Source: Rhizomys pruinosus
Taxonomy: Eukaryota > Chordata > Mammalia > Rodentia > Spalacidae
DNA: 64,000 nucleotides
Direction: 5' to 3'
Assembly (NCBI GenBank): GCA_009823505.1
Contig: VZQC01009509.1
Location: 222,871-286,870 of the forward strand
Below the pieces are notes generated by a model. The model was given only the letters and a program-made list of their open reading frames with translations. It had not been told where the DNA came from and ran no database searches. Positions 36,690-47,214 of this stretch are shown one piece after another; position 1 is the first letter of the stretch; every line of letters begins with the position of its first letter. Both the position numbers and the translations under genes were made by a program.

Positions 36690-36925
36690 AAAATAACTTT
36701 GTATTGATTTCAGAATTTCATACACTGTATTTATCATATTTAGAACTCCCTTCCCCTTCTTCAGTCCATTCCTACTACCTCCCCCAACCTATCCCGACTC
36801 CATTATTTTCTGTCAGTTCACTTATTTATGTATTTGTTTATTTATTTTTTTGTGTGTTTCAAAGACCCGTTGATTTCAATCCATACCTCCCAAGTGCTCC
36901 TGGAGTCTGGTCAGCCTACCAGGTA
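36690..36925 (-). mobile_element. L1 3' UTR fragment (minus), unit A, internally deleted
   Basis: C-rich TATCCCGACTCCATT and CTGGAGTCTGGTCAGCCTAC match 43,380-44,010 in unit B. Unit A breaks off at CCTACCAGGT and lacks the next 540 bp or so. Confidence 0.72.
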
Positions 36926-37381
36926 TAAGAATGAATAGAAATGGGACCACAGTATTTTCAGTCTTAGTGTCGTTGATACTTTGTTATGTGAGAATGCAAT
37001 ATATTTTAAAATCATCAACTGTTAACCTTTTTATTCTTTCAAAAGTTCTCATCTCTCTTCATAAAAATGTATGTGTAGTATTTTACTTGGTTTCAGTCTA
37101 ATTTGAAGCTTGGAATTGGCCATTTTATTAAAACACTAGTTTATTCAGGACTTTACATTCTTTGGATGTTAAACCTTGTACTTTGTTTTCAGGAGGTCTA
37201 GAAATGTCTTCTAGGAATAAATAATATGAGAAGGAAGGAAAATTCAAACATAATTTCAGTGTTCTGCAGATTTTGCTTAGACTCATGGTAATAGTGGTGG
37301 GAATGAATTTCTGGCACACCTATTAAACAGAACTTGATACGTATCTTTAAATTTCAAATACATGCTATTTTTTTTTTTTAG

Positions 37382-37511
37382 GTCCTTTTCCTTGTGATAT
37401 ATGTGGTCGCCAATTCAATGATACTGGAAATTTGAAACGCCATATAGAATGTACTCATGGTGGGAAGAGAAAATGGACTTGCTTTATTTGTGGGAAAAGT
37501 GTAAGAGAAAG
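37382..37511 (+). CDS. Zbtb41: Zbtb41 coding exon 5 (unit A copy, intact): zinc fingers 7-8
   Basis: The acceptor is a T tract ending TTTAG at 37,381. The exon completes Gly512, encodes 513-554, and gives two bases of Arg555. Finger 7 is whole (Cys516, Cys519, His532, His537). Finger 8 starts here (Cys545, Cys548) and ends in exon 6. The donor is AAAG|GTAAAC at 37,512; a GTAAGA sits 11 nt upstream at 37,501 as a possible competing donor that would break the frame. The 130-nt length is not a multiple of three, so neither skipping nor doubling this exon keeps frame. A damaged duplicate lies at 44,590-44,719. Confidence 0.95.
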
Positions 37512-38534
37512 GTAAACATATCTGCATAGGAAATTGAGGCTAGCTGGGGCTACCAGGAAGACCCTGTCTCACACACAAAAAAAAAAGTTTTAAGCACTAT
37601 AATAGTAATATTATGAAGTCAAGGCTTTGTTCAAGGGTCAGAATAACTCGGGACACAAGATAACTGAATATCACAAATGTACTTAAAATATAAAAAGAAA
37701 AGAAAGAAATTATAATAAACTCCAGAAGTTGTAGAGGATTCAGGATTATAGGTGTAGGTGGTTGGCTTCATGTGCACTGTTTGTCACTACACTGCCCACT
37801 GGGGCTTCAAAATTGGCGTGTTAATTCTTAGAAAAACTGCGGTTGGGCTTTACTCATAGCCTTTGTTCTTATTACCTTTTAAAAGATCCTTTAATATTTT
37901 ATAGTGGCAATATAGTTACATTTATGCTAGCAATTCAGCTTTTCAAAAACACGAAGTTTGATAGAAATTGCCATATAGCCTTCCAAAGTGGTTGTACCAT
38001 TTTACATTCCTACCAGGAATTAATTAGAATTTGTATTACTTTGTCACTTAGTGTTGTCACTGTTGACAACATTTAGTGTTGTCAGTGTTCCAAGTTTGCT
38101 ATTATGATAGGTGTTGCTTGTATCTCATTGTTTTAGTTTGTAGTTCAGTGAAATGATGGGGAATATTTTTCATGTGTCTGTCATTTGTTTGTCTTCCATG
38201 TGATAGCTGTTAAATCTTTAGCTCATTTTTTAAGTGGAGTTGTTTGGGGTTGTTTTATTGTTGAATGTTGAGAATTCTTTTTTAGACATTTATTTATTTA
38301 GTATGCCTGTATGTGCCCCTGTGAAGATAATAAACAACTTGAGAATCCATTCAGTCCTTCCCCCTTGTGGGTCCTGAGAGAACTGAACACAGTTCTCATT
38401 AGGAACTGACGAGAGGTCGTTAGGCTTGGTGGCAAGCCCTTTACCCACTGAGCCGTCTTTCTGCCTGAGAATTCTTTTTTTTTTCTTAAATAATATTTTT
38501 ATTATTTTTGATAATTTCATATATTTTGATCACA

Positions 38535-40030
38535 TCTGTTCTAGTTTGCTTTCAATCACTGTGACAAAACACTCTGACCAATACCAACTTGGGGAGGAAA
38601 GGGTTTATTTAGTTTACATCTCCCAGGCACAGTTCATCACTTAGGGAGCCCCAGGTGGGAACTCAGGGAAGGAACCTGGAGGCAGGAGCTGAAGTACAGG
38701 CCATGGAGAACCACTTCTCATTGGCTTGCTCTCCTGGCCCATGCTTAGCCTGCTTTCTTATACAAAATAGAGTGATGCGCCTGGGGTGGCACCGCCCACA
38801 GTGGGCTGGGCCCTCACACATCACTCAACAATCAAGAAAATGCTGCACAGCCATGGCCTTAGCCCAGGGCAGGGGAGGTCGTTCTCCAGTGCAGACTCCC
38901 TCCACGGTCATGGCCTTAGCCCAGTGCAGGGGAGGCTGTTCTCCAGTGGAGACTCCCTCCATGGCCATGGCCTTAGCCAGGTGCAGGGGAGGCCGTTCTC
39001 CAGTGGAGACTCCCTCCACGGTCATGGCCTTAGCCCAGTGCAGTGGAGGCCATTCTCCAGTGGAGACTCCCTCCACGGTCATGGCCTTAGCCCAGTGTAG
39101 GGGAGGCCATTCTCCAGTGGAGACTCCCTCCACAGCCATGGCCTTAGCCCAGTGCAGTGGACCGTTCTCCAGTGGAGACTCCCTCCACGGCCATGGCCTT
39201 AGCCCAGTGCAGTGGAGGCCGTTCTCCAGTGGAGACTCCCCTCACGGCCATGGCCTTAGCCCAGTGCAGTAGAGGCCGTTCTCCAGTGGAGACTCCCTCC
39301 ACGGTCATGGCCTTAGCCCAGTGCAGTGGAGGCCGTTCTCCAGTGGAGACTCCCTCCACGGTCATGGCCTTAGCCCAGTGCAGTGGAGGCCGTTCTCCAG
39401 TGGAGACTCCCCCCACGGTCATGGCCTTAGCCCAGTGCAGTGGAGGCCTTTCTCCAGTGCAGACTCCCTCCACGGTCATGGCCTTAGCCCAGTGCAGGGG
39501 AGGCCGTTCTCCAGTGGAGATTCCCCCCACGGTCATGGCCTTAGCCCAGTGCAGTGGAGGCCGTTCTCCAGTGGAGACTCCCCCCACGGTCATGGCCTTA
39601 GCCCAGTGCAGTGGAGGCCGTTCTCCAGTGGAGACTCCCTCCACGGCCATGGCCTTAGCCCAGTGCAGGGGAGGCCGTTCTCCAGTGGAGACTCCCTCCA
39701 CGGCCATGGCCTTAGCCCAGTGCAGTGGAGGCCGTTCTCCAGTGGAGATTCCCTCCACGACCATGGCCTTAGCCCAGTGCAGTGGAGGCCGTTCTCCAGT
39801 GGAGACTCCCCCCACAGTCATGGCCTTAGCCCAGTGCAGGGGAGGCCGTTCTCCAGTGGAGACTCCCTCCACGGTCATGGCCGTAGCCCAGTGCAGGGGA
39901 GGCCATTCTCCAGTGGAGACTCCCTCCACGGCCATGGCCTTAGCTCAGTGCAGTGGCGGCCGTTCTCCAGTGGAGACTCCCTCAGTCCACATGAGCAAAG
40001 TTGACACTAACGCTATCCAAGTGGAACGTA
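38535..40030 (+). repeat. Rodent interspersed repeat enlarged by the minisatellite, unit B
   Basis: Partner of 32,836-33,215. The family sequence is intact on both sides of the array (left to about 38,850, right from about 39,985). It also keeps the CCTGGGGTGGCACCGCCCAC part that unit A has lost. Confidence 0.78.
38855..39985 (+). repeat. 57-bp minisatellite, 20 copies
   Basis: The marker GGCCTTAGCC recurs at 38,855, 38,912, 38,969, 39,026, 39,083 and 39,140, then (after one 3-bp deletion) every 57 bp from 39,195 to 39,936, giving 20 units. Units differ by single bases: GGTCATGGCC or the palindrome GGCCATGGCC, and CAGTGGAGG or CAGGGGAGG. Each holds the dyad CTCCAGTGGAG. In unit A the same position (33,118-33,175) has one copy, so the array grew in unit B. 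Because 57 is divisible by three, long open frames appear on both strands; they are not evidence of a protein. Confidence 0.95.
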
Positions 40031-40435
40031 CTCCCCTTTCCCCTTCAACATCTCCTCTCTGATCCACCCCCACTTTCCTACTGCACCCCCCATGTCCCCT
40101 TTTATTTGTGTTCGCCAAATACTTTTGGATGTAGGTCCAACCCGTGGCGCATGGCCAACGTACCAGGGGTAACACCCTTAATGGAAACTCATTCTCCCTC
40201 CTCCAGCAGCTATCAATTGCCACTAGTTCCTCAGCTTTGTACCTCTCTCCTCCATGCTGGGATTTTTGTGTAGCTCGAGCTTGCAAGGGGTCTTAGGCAT
40301 GCTGTCAAAGCCCCCCAAAAATCACCCGAAGTGATTTTTATAACTAATACATTTGATTCTACTTCATTTCTAGTCTTATTTTCCTATTTCAACTTTACTT
40401 ACCATATTATTTAGTTATATATATTTTTTTATATT

Positions 40436-40618
40436 TTATTTGTATGAGTATATTGCCTGCATGTGTATAAGCCCACAGAAGTCAGACAAGGATGTCAGAT
40501 TCCCTGGAACTGGAGTTAGGGATGGTTGTTAGCTGCCATGTAGCTAGGCATTGAATCCAGGCCCCCTCTGCAAGAGCAGCCAGTGCTCTTAGCCACTGAG
40601 CCTTCTCTCTAGCTTTCA
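40436..40618 (-). repeat. B3-like SINE (minus), unit B
   Basis: Partner of 33,646-33,832 by position and sequence. Confidence 0.85.
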
Positions 40619-42505
40619 ATTAGTAATATTGGAGCAACAGTAGGTAGTAATTCTGTTATGAATTTAGTTTACTGTTATTTATTTAGCAGTGAAACTTAGA
40701 AACTAAGGTAATTTGTACAGTGTTTATTTTCTCATCAATAGCAGTGTACTAGTATTTAAGCATATACTGAACTGGCCAACTTTTAGAGCTTTTGAAGAAG
40801 ACATTTCTAAAAGTGGTGTAACCAGATTTTTTTAATGGCTTGTTCAAAGGTTACTTATTATACTTTGTCTCAATAAGGCAAGTGTGGCAGAAATGCTGGA
40901 CATTGTTTAATGATGTGCTAAGCTTTAGTTCTAAAGTTTCCTGAAAATACTTAAGGAAAAGACACCATTCACATTTGTAAATATTTACCAAATAGCTGGT
41001 AACTATATAATGAGTTCTGTCTTAGGGTCTGGGGAGAGTATATTCTTCCAATTATGATATAGTATGTAATCAATCAAGTAAATCATTACATTTCTCTGCT
41101 CACCTAACATTTTTTTTTTTTACAATCAGTTACAATGTATAGTTTTATAAGAGTTGATGTTAACCAGTAGAAAAGTAGGTATGATATGATGTAATGATGT
41201 ATAGGACTTTGTAACCTGCCTGTTTTCTGTCACACTTAACTCCCTACTATATGTCTGAGCCATTCTCACAGAGCTGTAGGTTCCACATTTGTGAGAGAAG
41301 GTTAATAGATATTGTTTTGAGGATTAAACAAGGTAAATATGTAGTAAGTGATTAAATGTAGAGCTCAGAATAGTTTGCATTGCCTTTCTCTGAATACGTG
41401 TTGTCATTTCCAGCATTGTAATTATTATTTTCAAGACCTCTGAGAAACTTGTTTTTGAAATAAAATGATGGCTTTACCTCTTCCATCATTATTGTTTAAG
41501 AAAAAGACTAAATATAATGACAATAAACCATGTAGTTGATTGCCTTGAGTAGTTTTTTTTTTCTCTTAAATAACATTTAAGAATGTGCGCTGGTGCTGTG
41601 GCTCAGAGCAATCGCACAGCATGTGGAGGCACAGGATTGAATCCCCAGAACAGTAAAAACAGTGAGCAAACACCAAAAGCATGTTTAATGACATATGTGG
41701 TGTGTGGCCACTTGGAGTCTCAACTCTTCCATTTCCATTCCTGTGAATTGCTGTGTACTTAAGGTAACTGATGTGTCAGATTTGGTCCATGTTTCAATCC
41801 CATGAAGAGATTGTTAACACACGGTTTGATAGCGCTGCTGCCATAATGAGTATTTGACTTTATAGGTGTGGGGTGGGACCCTTCGGTATACTTGTTACAG
41901 ATTCTTATAGGATCCAGGCGCAGAAGATAAAGGGATCACATTTTTGAGAACTATTGCTTTATGCAAAAATAATTCATATTGCTTATGTTAGCAATATATA
42001 TTCTGTTGCATCAGAGGGAGAGAGAGCTAAGTAATGAAATCTGAACAATTAAGAAAGAAAAAATGTTAATGCATCTTCCATTTGTAAGTGTAAGAGTTAT
42101 AGTCAGACTGTTTCACTTAAAAGTCCAGTTTTTATAATTCTATCCTAATATACAGAGTTGTTGTGAGGTGTTGTGTTAAGATTCTAGCTTAGCTTCACAA
42201 AATAAATGTTGAAAGAAGTTTCACTCCTTGAAAGACTGAGTATCAAATATAGAAAAAAATAGTTATTTTCAGTTTTATGTTTGTTTTTGTTGTTTTTTGA
42301 GGCTGTGTCTCACTGTAGCTCTTGCTTGCCTGGAACTTGCTATGTAGATGAAAATGACCTTGAACTGACCACCTTGATGTAAAGAGTTATTTTCTTTGAG
42401 GAACCCTAATACGTACCTGAACACGAATCTGAATGCTTTATTCCTTCCTTCAGTTCTCTGGAGACTTCAGCTCCTAATATTAGTAGCAAGTGTTTCTTTT
42501 TATTT

Positions 42506-42700
42506 TTGGTCTTTTTGAGACAAGATCTCCAACTCCCTATGTAGACCAGGCTGGTTTCAAACTCACAGAGATCTACCTGCCTCTGCCCCTCCGCCCCTCC
42601 GCCCCTCCGCCCCTCCGCCCCTCCGCCCCTCCGCCCCTCCGCCCCTCCGCGCGGCCTCCTGAGTGCTGGGATTAAAGACATGCACTACTGTGCCCGGCAA
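42506..42700 (-). repeat. B1 SINE (minus) carrying the GC-rich array, unit B
   Basis: The B1 flanks of the array are ATCTACCTGCCTCTGCC and CCTCCTGAGTGCTGGGATTA. Confidence 0.88.
42585..42650 (-). repeat. 8-bp CCGCCCCT array (G-rich on minus strand)
   Basis: About eight copies of CCGCCCCT sit inside a minus-strand B1 copy in unit B, where unit A has only CTGCCTCTGCCTCTGCC (about 35,960). The minus strand carries repeated GGGGCGGA, with many GGGG runs spaced to form G-quadruplexes. The minus strand is the template strand of Zbtb41. Confidence 0.9.
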
Positions 42701-42701
42701 A

Positions 42702-42880
42702 TTTTTAATGTACATGAGTGCATTGCCTGCATGGAAGTAGGTGTACTTGTGTAGTGCAGTGCCCCTGGAGTCAGAAGAGGGCGTGGGATTCCTCTGAAAC
42801 TGTAGCTGTGGATGTGGGTGCTGGGAATTGAACCCGGATCCTCTGCAAGAACAACCACTGAGCCATCTCTCCAGCCCCGG
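42702..42880 (-). repeat. B3-like SINE (minus), unit B
   Basis: Partner of 36,015-36,183, here with the longer tail ATGTACATGAGTGCATTGCC. Confidence 0.86.
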
Positions 42881-43379
42881 TAGCAAGTTTTAAAAGTAGA
42901 TATTTAACTCTTCTTAAAATGTGTTCATCTTGTCTCTTTATTTCATCTGGTTATTTTCAGCTTCACAATTACTGCCCTTCGTTTCTCTAACTTTTGCTTT
43001 TTTTTTTTGTAGAAGGTAGAAGGATTTTTCATAGTACTTAAGACGAATCAATAAATATTTGTTTTTTTTAATCAATAAGTCTAGTTAAAGAAATAGAAAT
43101 ATCAGATAAGAATATGTTAAACATACTTGATATGATACAACTCTTAAGGTTAATTCTTTGTAGAAAGGATGTTGGAATTTACTATGGTTAAAGATCAATT
43201 TTGCTTTTAATTATGTTTCTGAAATCCAGTGTCCAAACTCTTTGTTCTTTTATTGTGCTATTATGATTAATTCCTTGTAACTTCTTCATTTTATCTTTGC
43301 AAATTCTGAGGCATTGTCTTTATAGTTGTAAATAGTTTCTTGAACTATACTATACATGCTTTTCTTTTTGTAAAATAAC

Positions 43380-44140
43380 TTTGTATTGATTTCAGAATTT
43401 CACACACTGTATTTATCCTATTTAGAACTCCCCCTTCTCCAGCCCATTCCCACTCCCTCCCCCGACCTATCCCGACTCCATTATTTTCTATCAGTTCACT
43501 TATTTATGTATTTGTTTGTTTATTTTTTGTGTATTTCAAAGACCTGTTGATTTCAATCCATACCTCCCAAGTGCTCCTGGAGTCTGGTCGGCCTACCAGG
43601 TGTCACACCGGTAGGGAAATCTGACTCTCCCTCTCCCAGCGTCCATTGACTGCCAGTATATTCTCAGCTGGGGCTGGGGCTTCCTGCCCACCTCCCCAGC
43701 CATGCTGGGCCCCTGTCTGGCTTGGATTTGCCCAAGTTGGGTGCATGCTGTCATTAGCCTTGTGGGTTCATATGTGCATCTACCCTTTGGTGTCCAAACA
43801 ACATGGTTTGCTATTCGTCTACCGCCATCTTGCTCTTACCATCTTTCTGTCCTCTCCTCTGCAATGATCCCTGAGCTATCAGAGGAGAGATGCTTTATAG
43901 GTGTCCTGCTTATAGCTGAGTGCTCTACAGTCTCCTGTTTTTTGCACGTTGACCATTTGTGGGTCTGTGTTAATCACCATTTACTGCAAGAAGAATCTTC
44001 CATCTGATTTTTGTTTTTCTTTTAGGCTTGGTATTCATTAGAACTTACTGTCTCCAGTTTGTTTGTTTGGTAAATCGTGGTGAAATTCACAAGCCAGGTA
44101 AGGTCAGCATTATCAGTGTGAGAGTAGGTTTAGTTTTGTA
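43380..44140 (-). mobile_element. L1 3' UTR fragment (minus), unit B, fuller copy
   Basis: It contains the C-rich 3' UTR cues shared with 36,690 and 53,545, plus about 540 bp missing from unit A. An open frame at 43,702-44,007 has no recognised domain. Confidence 0.65.
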
Positions 44141-44589
44141 AGAATGAGCAGAAACGGGAGCACAGGATTTTCAGTCTTAGTGTCACTGATACTTTGCTAT
44201 GTGAGAATGCAATATATTTTAAAATCATCAACTGTTAGCCTTTTTATTCTTTCAAAAGTTCTCATCTCTCTTCACAAAAATTGTATGTGTAGTATTTTAC
44301 TTGGTTTCAGTCTAATTTGAAACTTGGAATTGGCCATTTTATTAAAACACTAGTTTATTCAGGACTTTACATTTTTTGGATGTTAAACCTTGTACTTTGT
44401 TTTCAGAGGTCTAGAAATGTCTTCTAGGAATAAATAATATAGAAAGGAAGGAAAATACAAACATAATTTCAGTGTACTGCAGATTTTGCTTAGACTCATG
44501 GTAATAGTGGTGGGAATGAATTTCTGGCACACCTATTAAACAGAACTTGATAGGTATCTTTAAATTTCAAATACATGCTATTTTTTTAG

Positions 44590-44719
44590 GTCCTTTTCCT
44601 TATGATATATGTGGTCGCTAATTCAATGATACTGGAAATTTGAAACGCCATATAGAATGTACTCATGGTGGGAAGAGAAAATGGACTTGCTTTATTTGTG
44701 GGAAATCAGTAAGAGAAAG
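44590..44719 (+). pseudogene. Duplicated Zbtb41 exon 5 (unit B copy), disabled pseudo-exon
   Basis: This is a near-identical copy of exon 5, same 130-nt length, inside intron 5. The acceptor (T tract plus TTTAG at 44,589) and donor (AAAG|GTAAAC at 44,720) are kept. Two changes are disabling. The codon matching Cys516 is TAT (Tyr), removing a zinc ligand, and the codon matching Gln522 is TAA, a stop. Including it with exon 5A would also shift the frame by 130 nt. It is therefore either silent or a poison exon that leads to nonsense-mediated decay. It is flanked by copies of the same intron sequence as exon 5A, which shows that it arose by DNA duplication and not retrotransposition. Confidence 0.93.
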
Positions 44720-44894
44720 GTAAACATATCTGCATAGGAAATTGAGGCTAGCTGGGGCTACCAGGAGACCCCATCTCACACACAAAAAAAGCTTAAGCAA
44801 TATAATGTAATATTATGAATAAGGCTTGTTGAGGGTAGAATAACTCGGGACACAAGATAACTGAATTACAATGTAGTTGTAAAATATAAAAAGA

Positions 44895-45147
44895 GGGCTG
44901 GAGAGATGGCCTAGAGGTTAAGAGCACCGACTGCTCTTGCAGAGGACCGGGGTTCGATCCCCAGCACCCACATGGCGGCTGAGAACCGTCTGTAACTCCA
45001 ATTCCAGGAGAACTCCAGTTCCAGGGAAATCCAATACCCGCTTCTGACCTCTGTGGCATTGCACGACACAGGTGCAAAAACCTGCATGCATACAGTACAC
45101 ATTCACACACATAGAAAATAAATAAATAAAATTTAAAAAAATGTTTC
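44895..45147 (+). repeat. B3-like SINE private to unit B, with target-site duplication
   Basis: AAATATAAAAAGA at 44,882-44,894 is repeated at 45,148-45,160. Unit A has the empty site at about 37,690. The body has a duplicated AACTCCAATTCCAGGAG / AACTCCAGTTCCAGGG piece. Confidence 0.94.
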
Positions 45148-45562
45148 AAATATAAAAAGAAAAGAACAAATTATAAAATACTCCAGAAGTTGTAGAGGAT
45201 TCAGGATTATAGGTGTAGGTGGTTGGCTTCATGTGCACTGTTTGTCACTACACTGCCCACTGGGGCTTCAAAATGGGCGTGTTAATCCTTAGAAAAACTG
45301 CGGTTGGGCTTTACTCATAGCCTCTGTTCTTATTACCTTTTAAAAGATCCTTTAATATTTTATAGTGGCAACATAGTTACATTTATGCTAGCAACTCAGC
45401 TTTTCAAAAACATGATGTATTTTCTGGTAAGGTGTGTGTGAAATAAACAGAAAAGCATGCTGAGTGTAAGTGGTTATTTCGAGGATGGAGGAGAAGGATG
45501 AGATTTGAGAGAAAATTGGATGCATGTGAAAGTGGCAATGTTCTGCTTCTCTGTCTGCGTAT

Positions 45563-45662
45563 GGTGCTTTACGTTGGCACGTACCTGTAATCCAAGCATG
45601 CAGGAGACAAATGCAGGATGATCGTGAGTTCAGGACCAACCTGGACTACATTATAAAACACT
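45563..45662 (+). repeat. Diverged B1-like SINE, intron 5
   Basis: GTACCTGTAATCCAAGCATG and GTTCAGGACCAACCTGGAC. Confidence 0.6.
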
Positions 45663-46041
45663 GTGAAAATAACAATAACGTATCCATCCTTCAGTATAGA
45701 AAAGGTTCATGGCCTTGGAATTAGAATTAGAAGTGCTGCTTTCTTGAAACAAATAATGGATATGATAGAGGAATTGGAAATATATTATGCTACATTTATA
45801 TGAAGTCGTATATAGATTAGAAAAATTACACAATTTATTATGTGAGTTTTAAATTTAATTTTCCCTTTCGAGTGCTTTCTGCAAAACCAAAAAAGTAAAA
45901 TATGCTAAAGAAAAGAAAGATAACTGCTTTCCATCTTTTTACTGTACCTATTTTATTTGTAGAAATCTAGGGACTATTCAGTGGTGTTTTGGTAAGGCTT
46001 GGTGTATCCACTGTCAAGAATGTTTGTGGCTCTTGTAAAAG

Positions 46042-46058
46042 AGCACCATCTGCTGGCC
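46042..46058 (-). promoter_or_regulatory. Candidate CTCF site (minus)
   Basis: The minus strand reads GGCCAGCAGATGGTGCT, close to the CTCF core. Motif only. Confidence 0.35.
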
Positions 46059-46097
46059 GAGCTTCACTTTTTATTCAGCTTTTTAAAATCCTCTGAT

Positions 46098-46310
46098 GGG
46101 GGCTGGAGAGATTGCTCATAGGTTAAGAACACTTGGCAATTCTTCTGTGGATCCTCATGTACCCAGTGGTAGCTCACTGTCCATTAACTCCAGATCCAGG
46201 GAATCCCACACTATCCTTTGGCCTCTGTGGGCATTGTACACATGTGTTGCACTTACATACATGCAGGCAAAACACTCACACACATAAAATAAAAAATAGT
46301 AAAATATTTT
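46098..46310 (+). repeat. B3-like SINE, intron 5
   Basis: GGGGGCTGGAGAGATTGCTC head and ACACATAAAATAAAAA tail. Confidence 0.88.
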
Positions 46311-46587
46311 TTAAAATATACTGATGGGGATCTAAAAAAAATCAAGTCAGAATGACCAAAAAAAAAAAAAAAATCCTGCGGAAGTTAGTTACCTTTTTCT
46401 TCTCTACCCTTAAATGACTTTGTATATCTTTATTCAGCTTAACATTCTAAGTTAGAATTACAGGAATTGTTGATAAAATACTTGTAGCAGTAATGGTTAA
46501 ACAGTATTAAACAGTAGCTCCCATTCTAGTTAAGTTTTTTGAAAATCTGTATTTAGTATGTACATTAATGTTAAAAGAACTTTATAT

Positions 46588-46760
46588 AGTGCTGGAGAGA
46601 TAGCTGAGCAGGTAAGAGCACTGGCTGCTCTGTCAGAAGACCAGGGTTTGGCTCCTAGCAACCATCTGTGACTCCAGTACAAGGGACTGCAGTGCCCTTT
46701 TCTGATCTCTGGGTATTGTACGATGCAGGTGCTTACATGTATGCAGGAAAAAAAAAAAAA
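46588..46760 (+). repeat. B3-like SINE just upstream of exon 6
   Basis: GTGCTGGAGAGATAGCTGAG head and a poly(A) tail, about 90 bp before the acceptor. Confidence 0.85.
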
Positions 46761-46850
46761 ACCAACTCCTACATGTAAAAATAAACCAGAAAAATGAAAG
46801 AATTTATTTTATTTAATATTTTGTTTATTTGTTTATTTTTTTTAACATAG

Positions 46851-46946
46851 AACTAGTTTGAAAGAACATTTGAGAATCCATAGTGGAGAAAAGCCTTGTC
46901 TTTGTAGTATCTGTGGGCAGAGTTTTCACCATGGGAGCTCATACAG
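46851..46946 (+). CDS. Zbtb41: Zbtb41 coding exon 6: end of finger 8, most of finger 9
   Basis: The acceptor TTTAACATAG ends at 46,850. The exon completes Arg555, encodes 556-586, and gives two bases of Arg587. It supplies His561 and His565 of finger 8, a SGEKP linker, and Cys573 and Cys576 of finger 9. The donor is ACAG|GTAAGT, a perfect consensus. A B3-like SINE ends about 90 bp upstream of this exon. Confidence 0.93.
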
Positions 46947-47214
46947 GTAAGTAAAGTTCTCTTTCACTATTATTAAATGAGATAAAATTCCATTTCTGTT
47001 TTATTTCTATTTTGTTATAATTGTTTTTAATTAAGACAGTTCTTAAATTTATGCAGAGTTGTACAAAAAACATGACTGAGTAGATTTTTCCCCTGAAACT
47101 TTAAATATTTTCTTCATTCTGTGCATAAAATATTAAATGTTTCTTCATTACCAACTTTAGAGAAGTCATTACTGAGCTATCATTTAAATATTTAATTATT
47201 AAACTATTAAATTT

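Larger units (their letters stand above)
32270..37955 (+). repeat. Tandem segmental duplication, unit A
   Basis: This is a direct repeat with unit B immediately downstream. It starts at AGTTTGATAGAAATTGCC (about 32,269) and ends at TTCAAAAACACGA (about 37,954). It holds the end of intron 4, exon 5 and the start of intron 5. Elements shared in the same order in both units include a B4-like SINE, a rodent repeat, a B3-like SINE, an ID-like SINE, B1 pieces, a B3-like SINE and an L1 3' UTR piece. By eye the copies differ by a few percent. Unit A has a private B1 (34,651-34,803) and lacks about 540 bp that unit B has after 43,600. Confidence 0.93.
37956..45413 (+). repeat. Tandem segmental duplication, unit B
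   Basis: This second copy begins at the AGTTTGATAG joined directly to the end of unit A, and ends at TTCAAAAACATGA near 45,413, after which sequence is unique. It is about 1.8 kb longer than unit A because of the 57-bp minisatellite (38,855-39,985), an 8-bp array (42,585-42,650), about 540 bp near 43,600-44,140 missing from A, and a private B3-like SINE (44,895-45,147). At the junction at most one or two bases of shared sequence are visible, which suggests end joining rather than recombination between repeats. Confidence 0.92.

Noticed and set aside
38855..39985. CRISPR-like array
   Set aside because: Units are contiguous 57-bp repeats without unique spacers, in a vertebrate genome.
39144..40062. 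Open frames of 263-301 codons on both strands with a 19-residue repeating peptide
   Set aside because: They are produced by a 57-bp unit (divisible by three) without stops in several frames, lie in an intron and lack any promoter or splice logic.
42406..42886. Gly/Arg-rich open frames at the 8-bp array
   Set aside because: They arise from the GGGGCGGA repeat inside SINE sequence and have no exon support.
44590..44719. Functional extra zinc-finger exon from the duplication
   Set aside because: It has an in-frame stop and a lost cysteine ligand, and inclusion shifts the frame.
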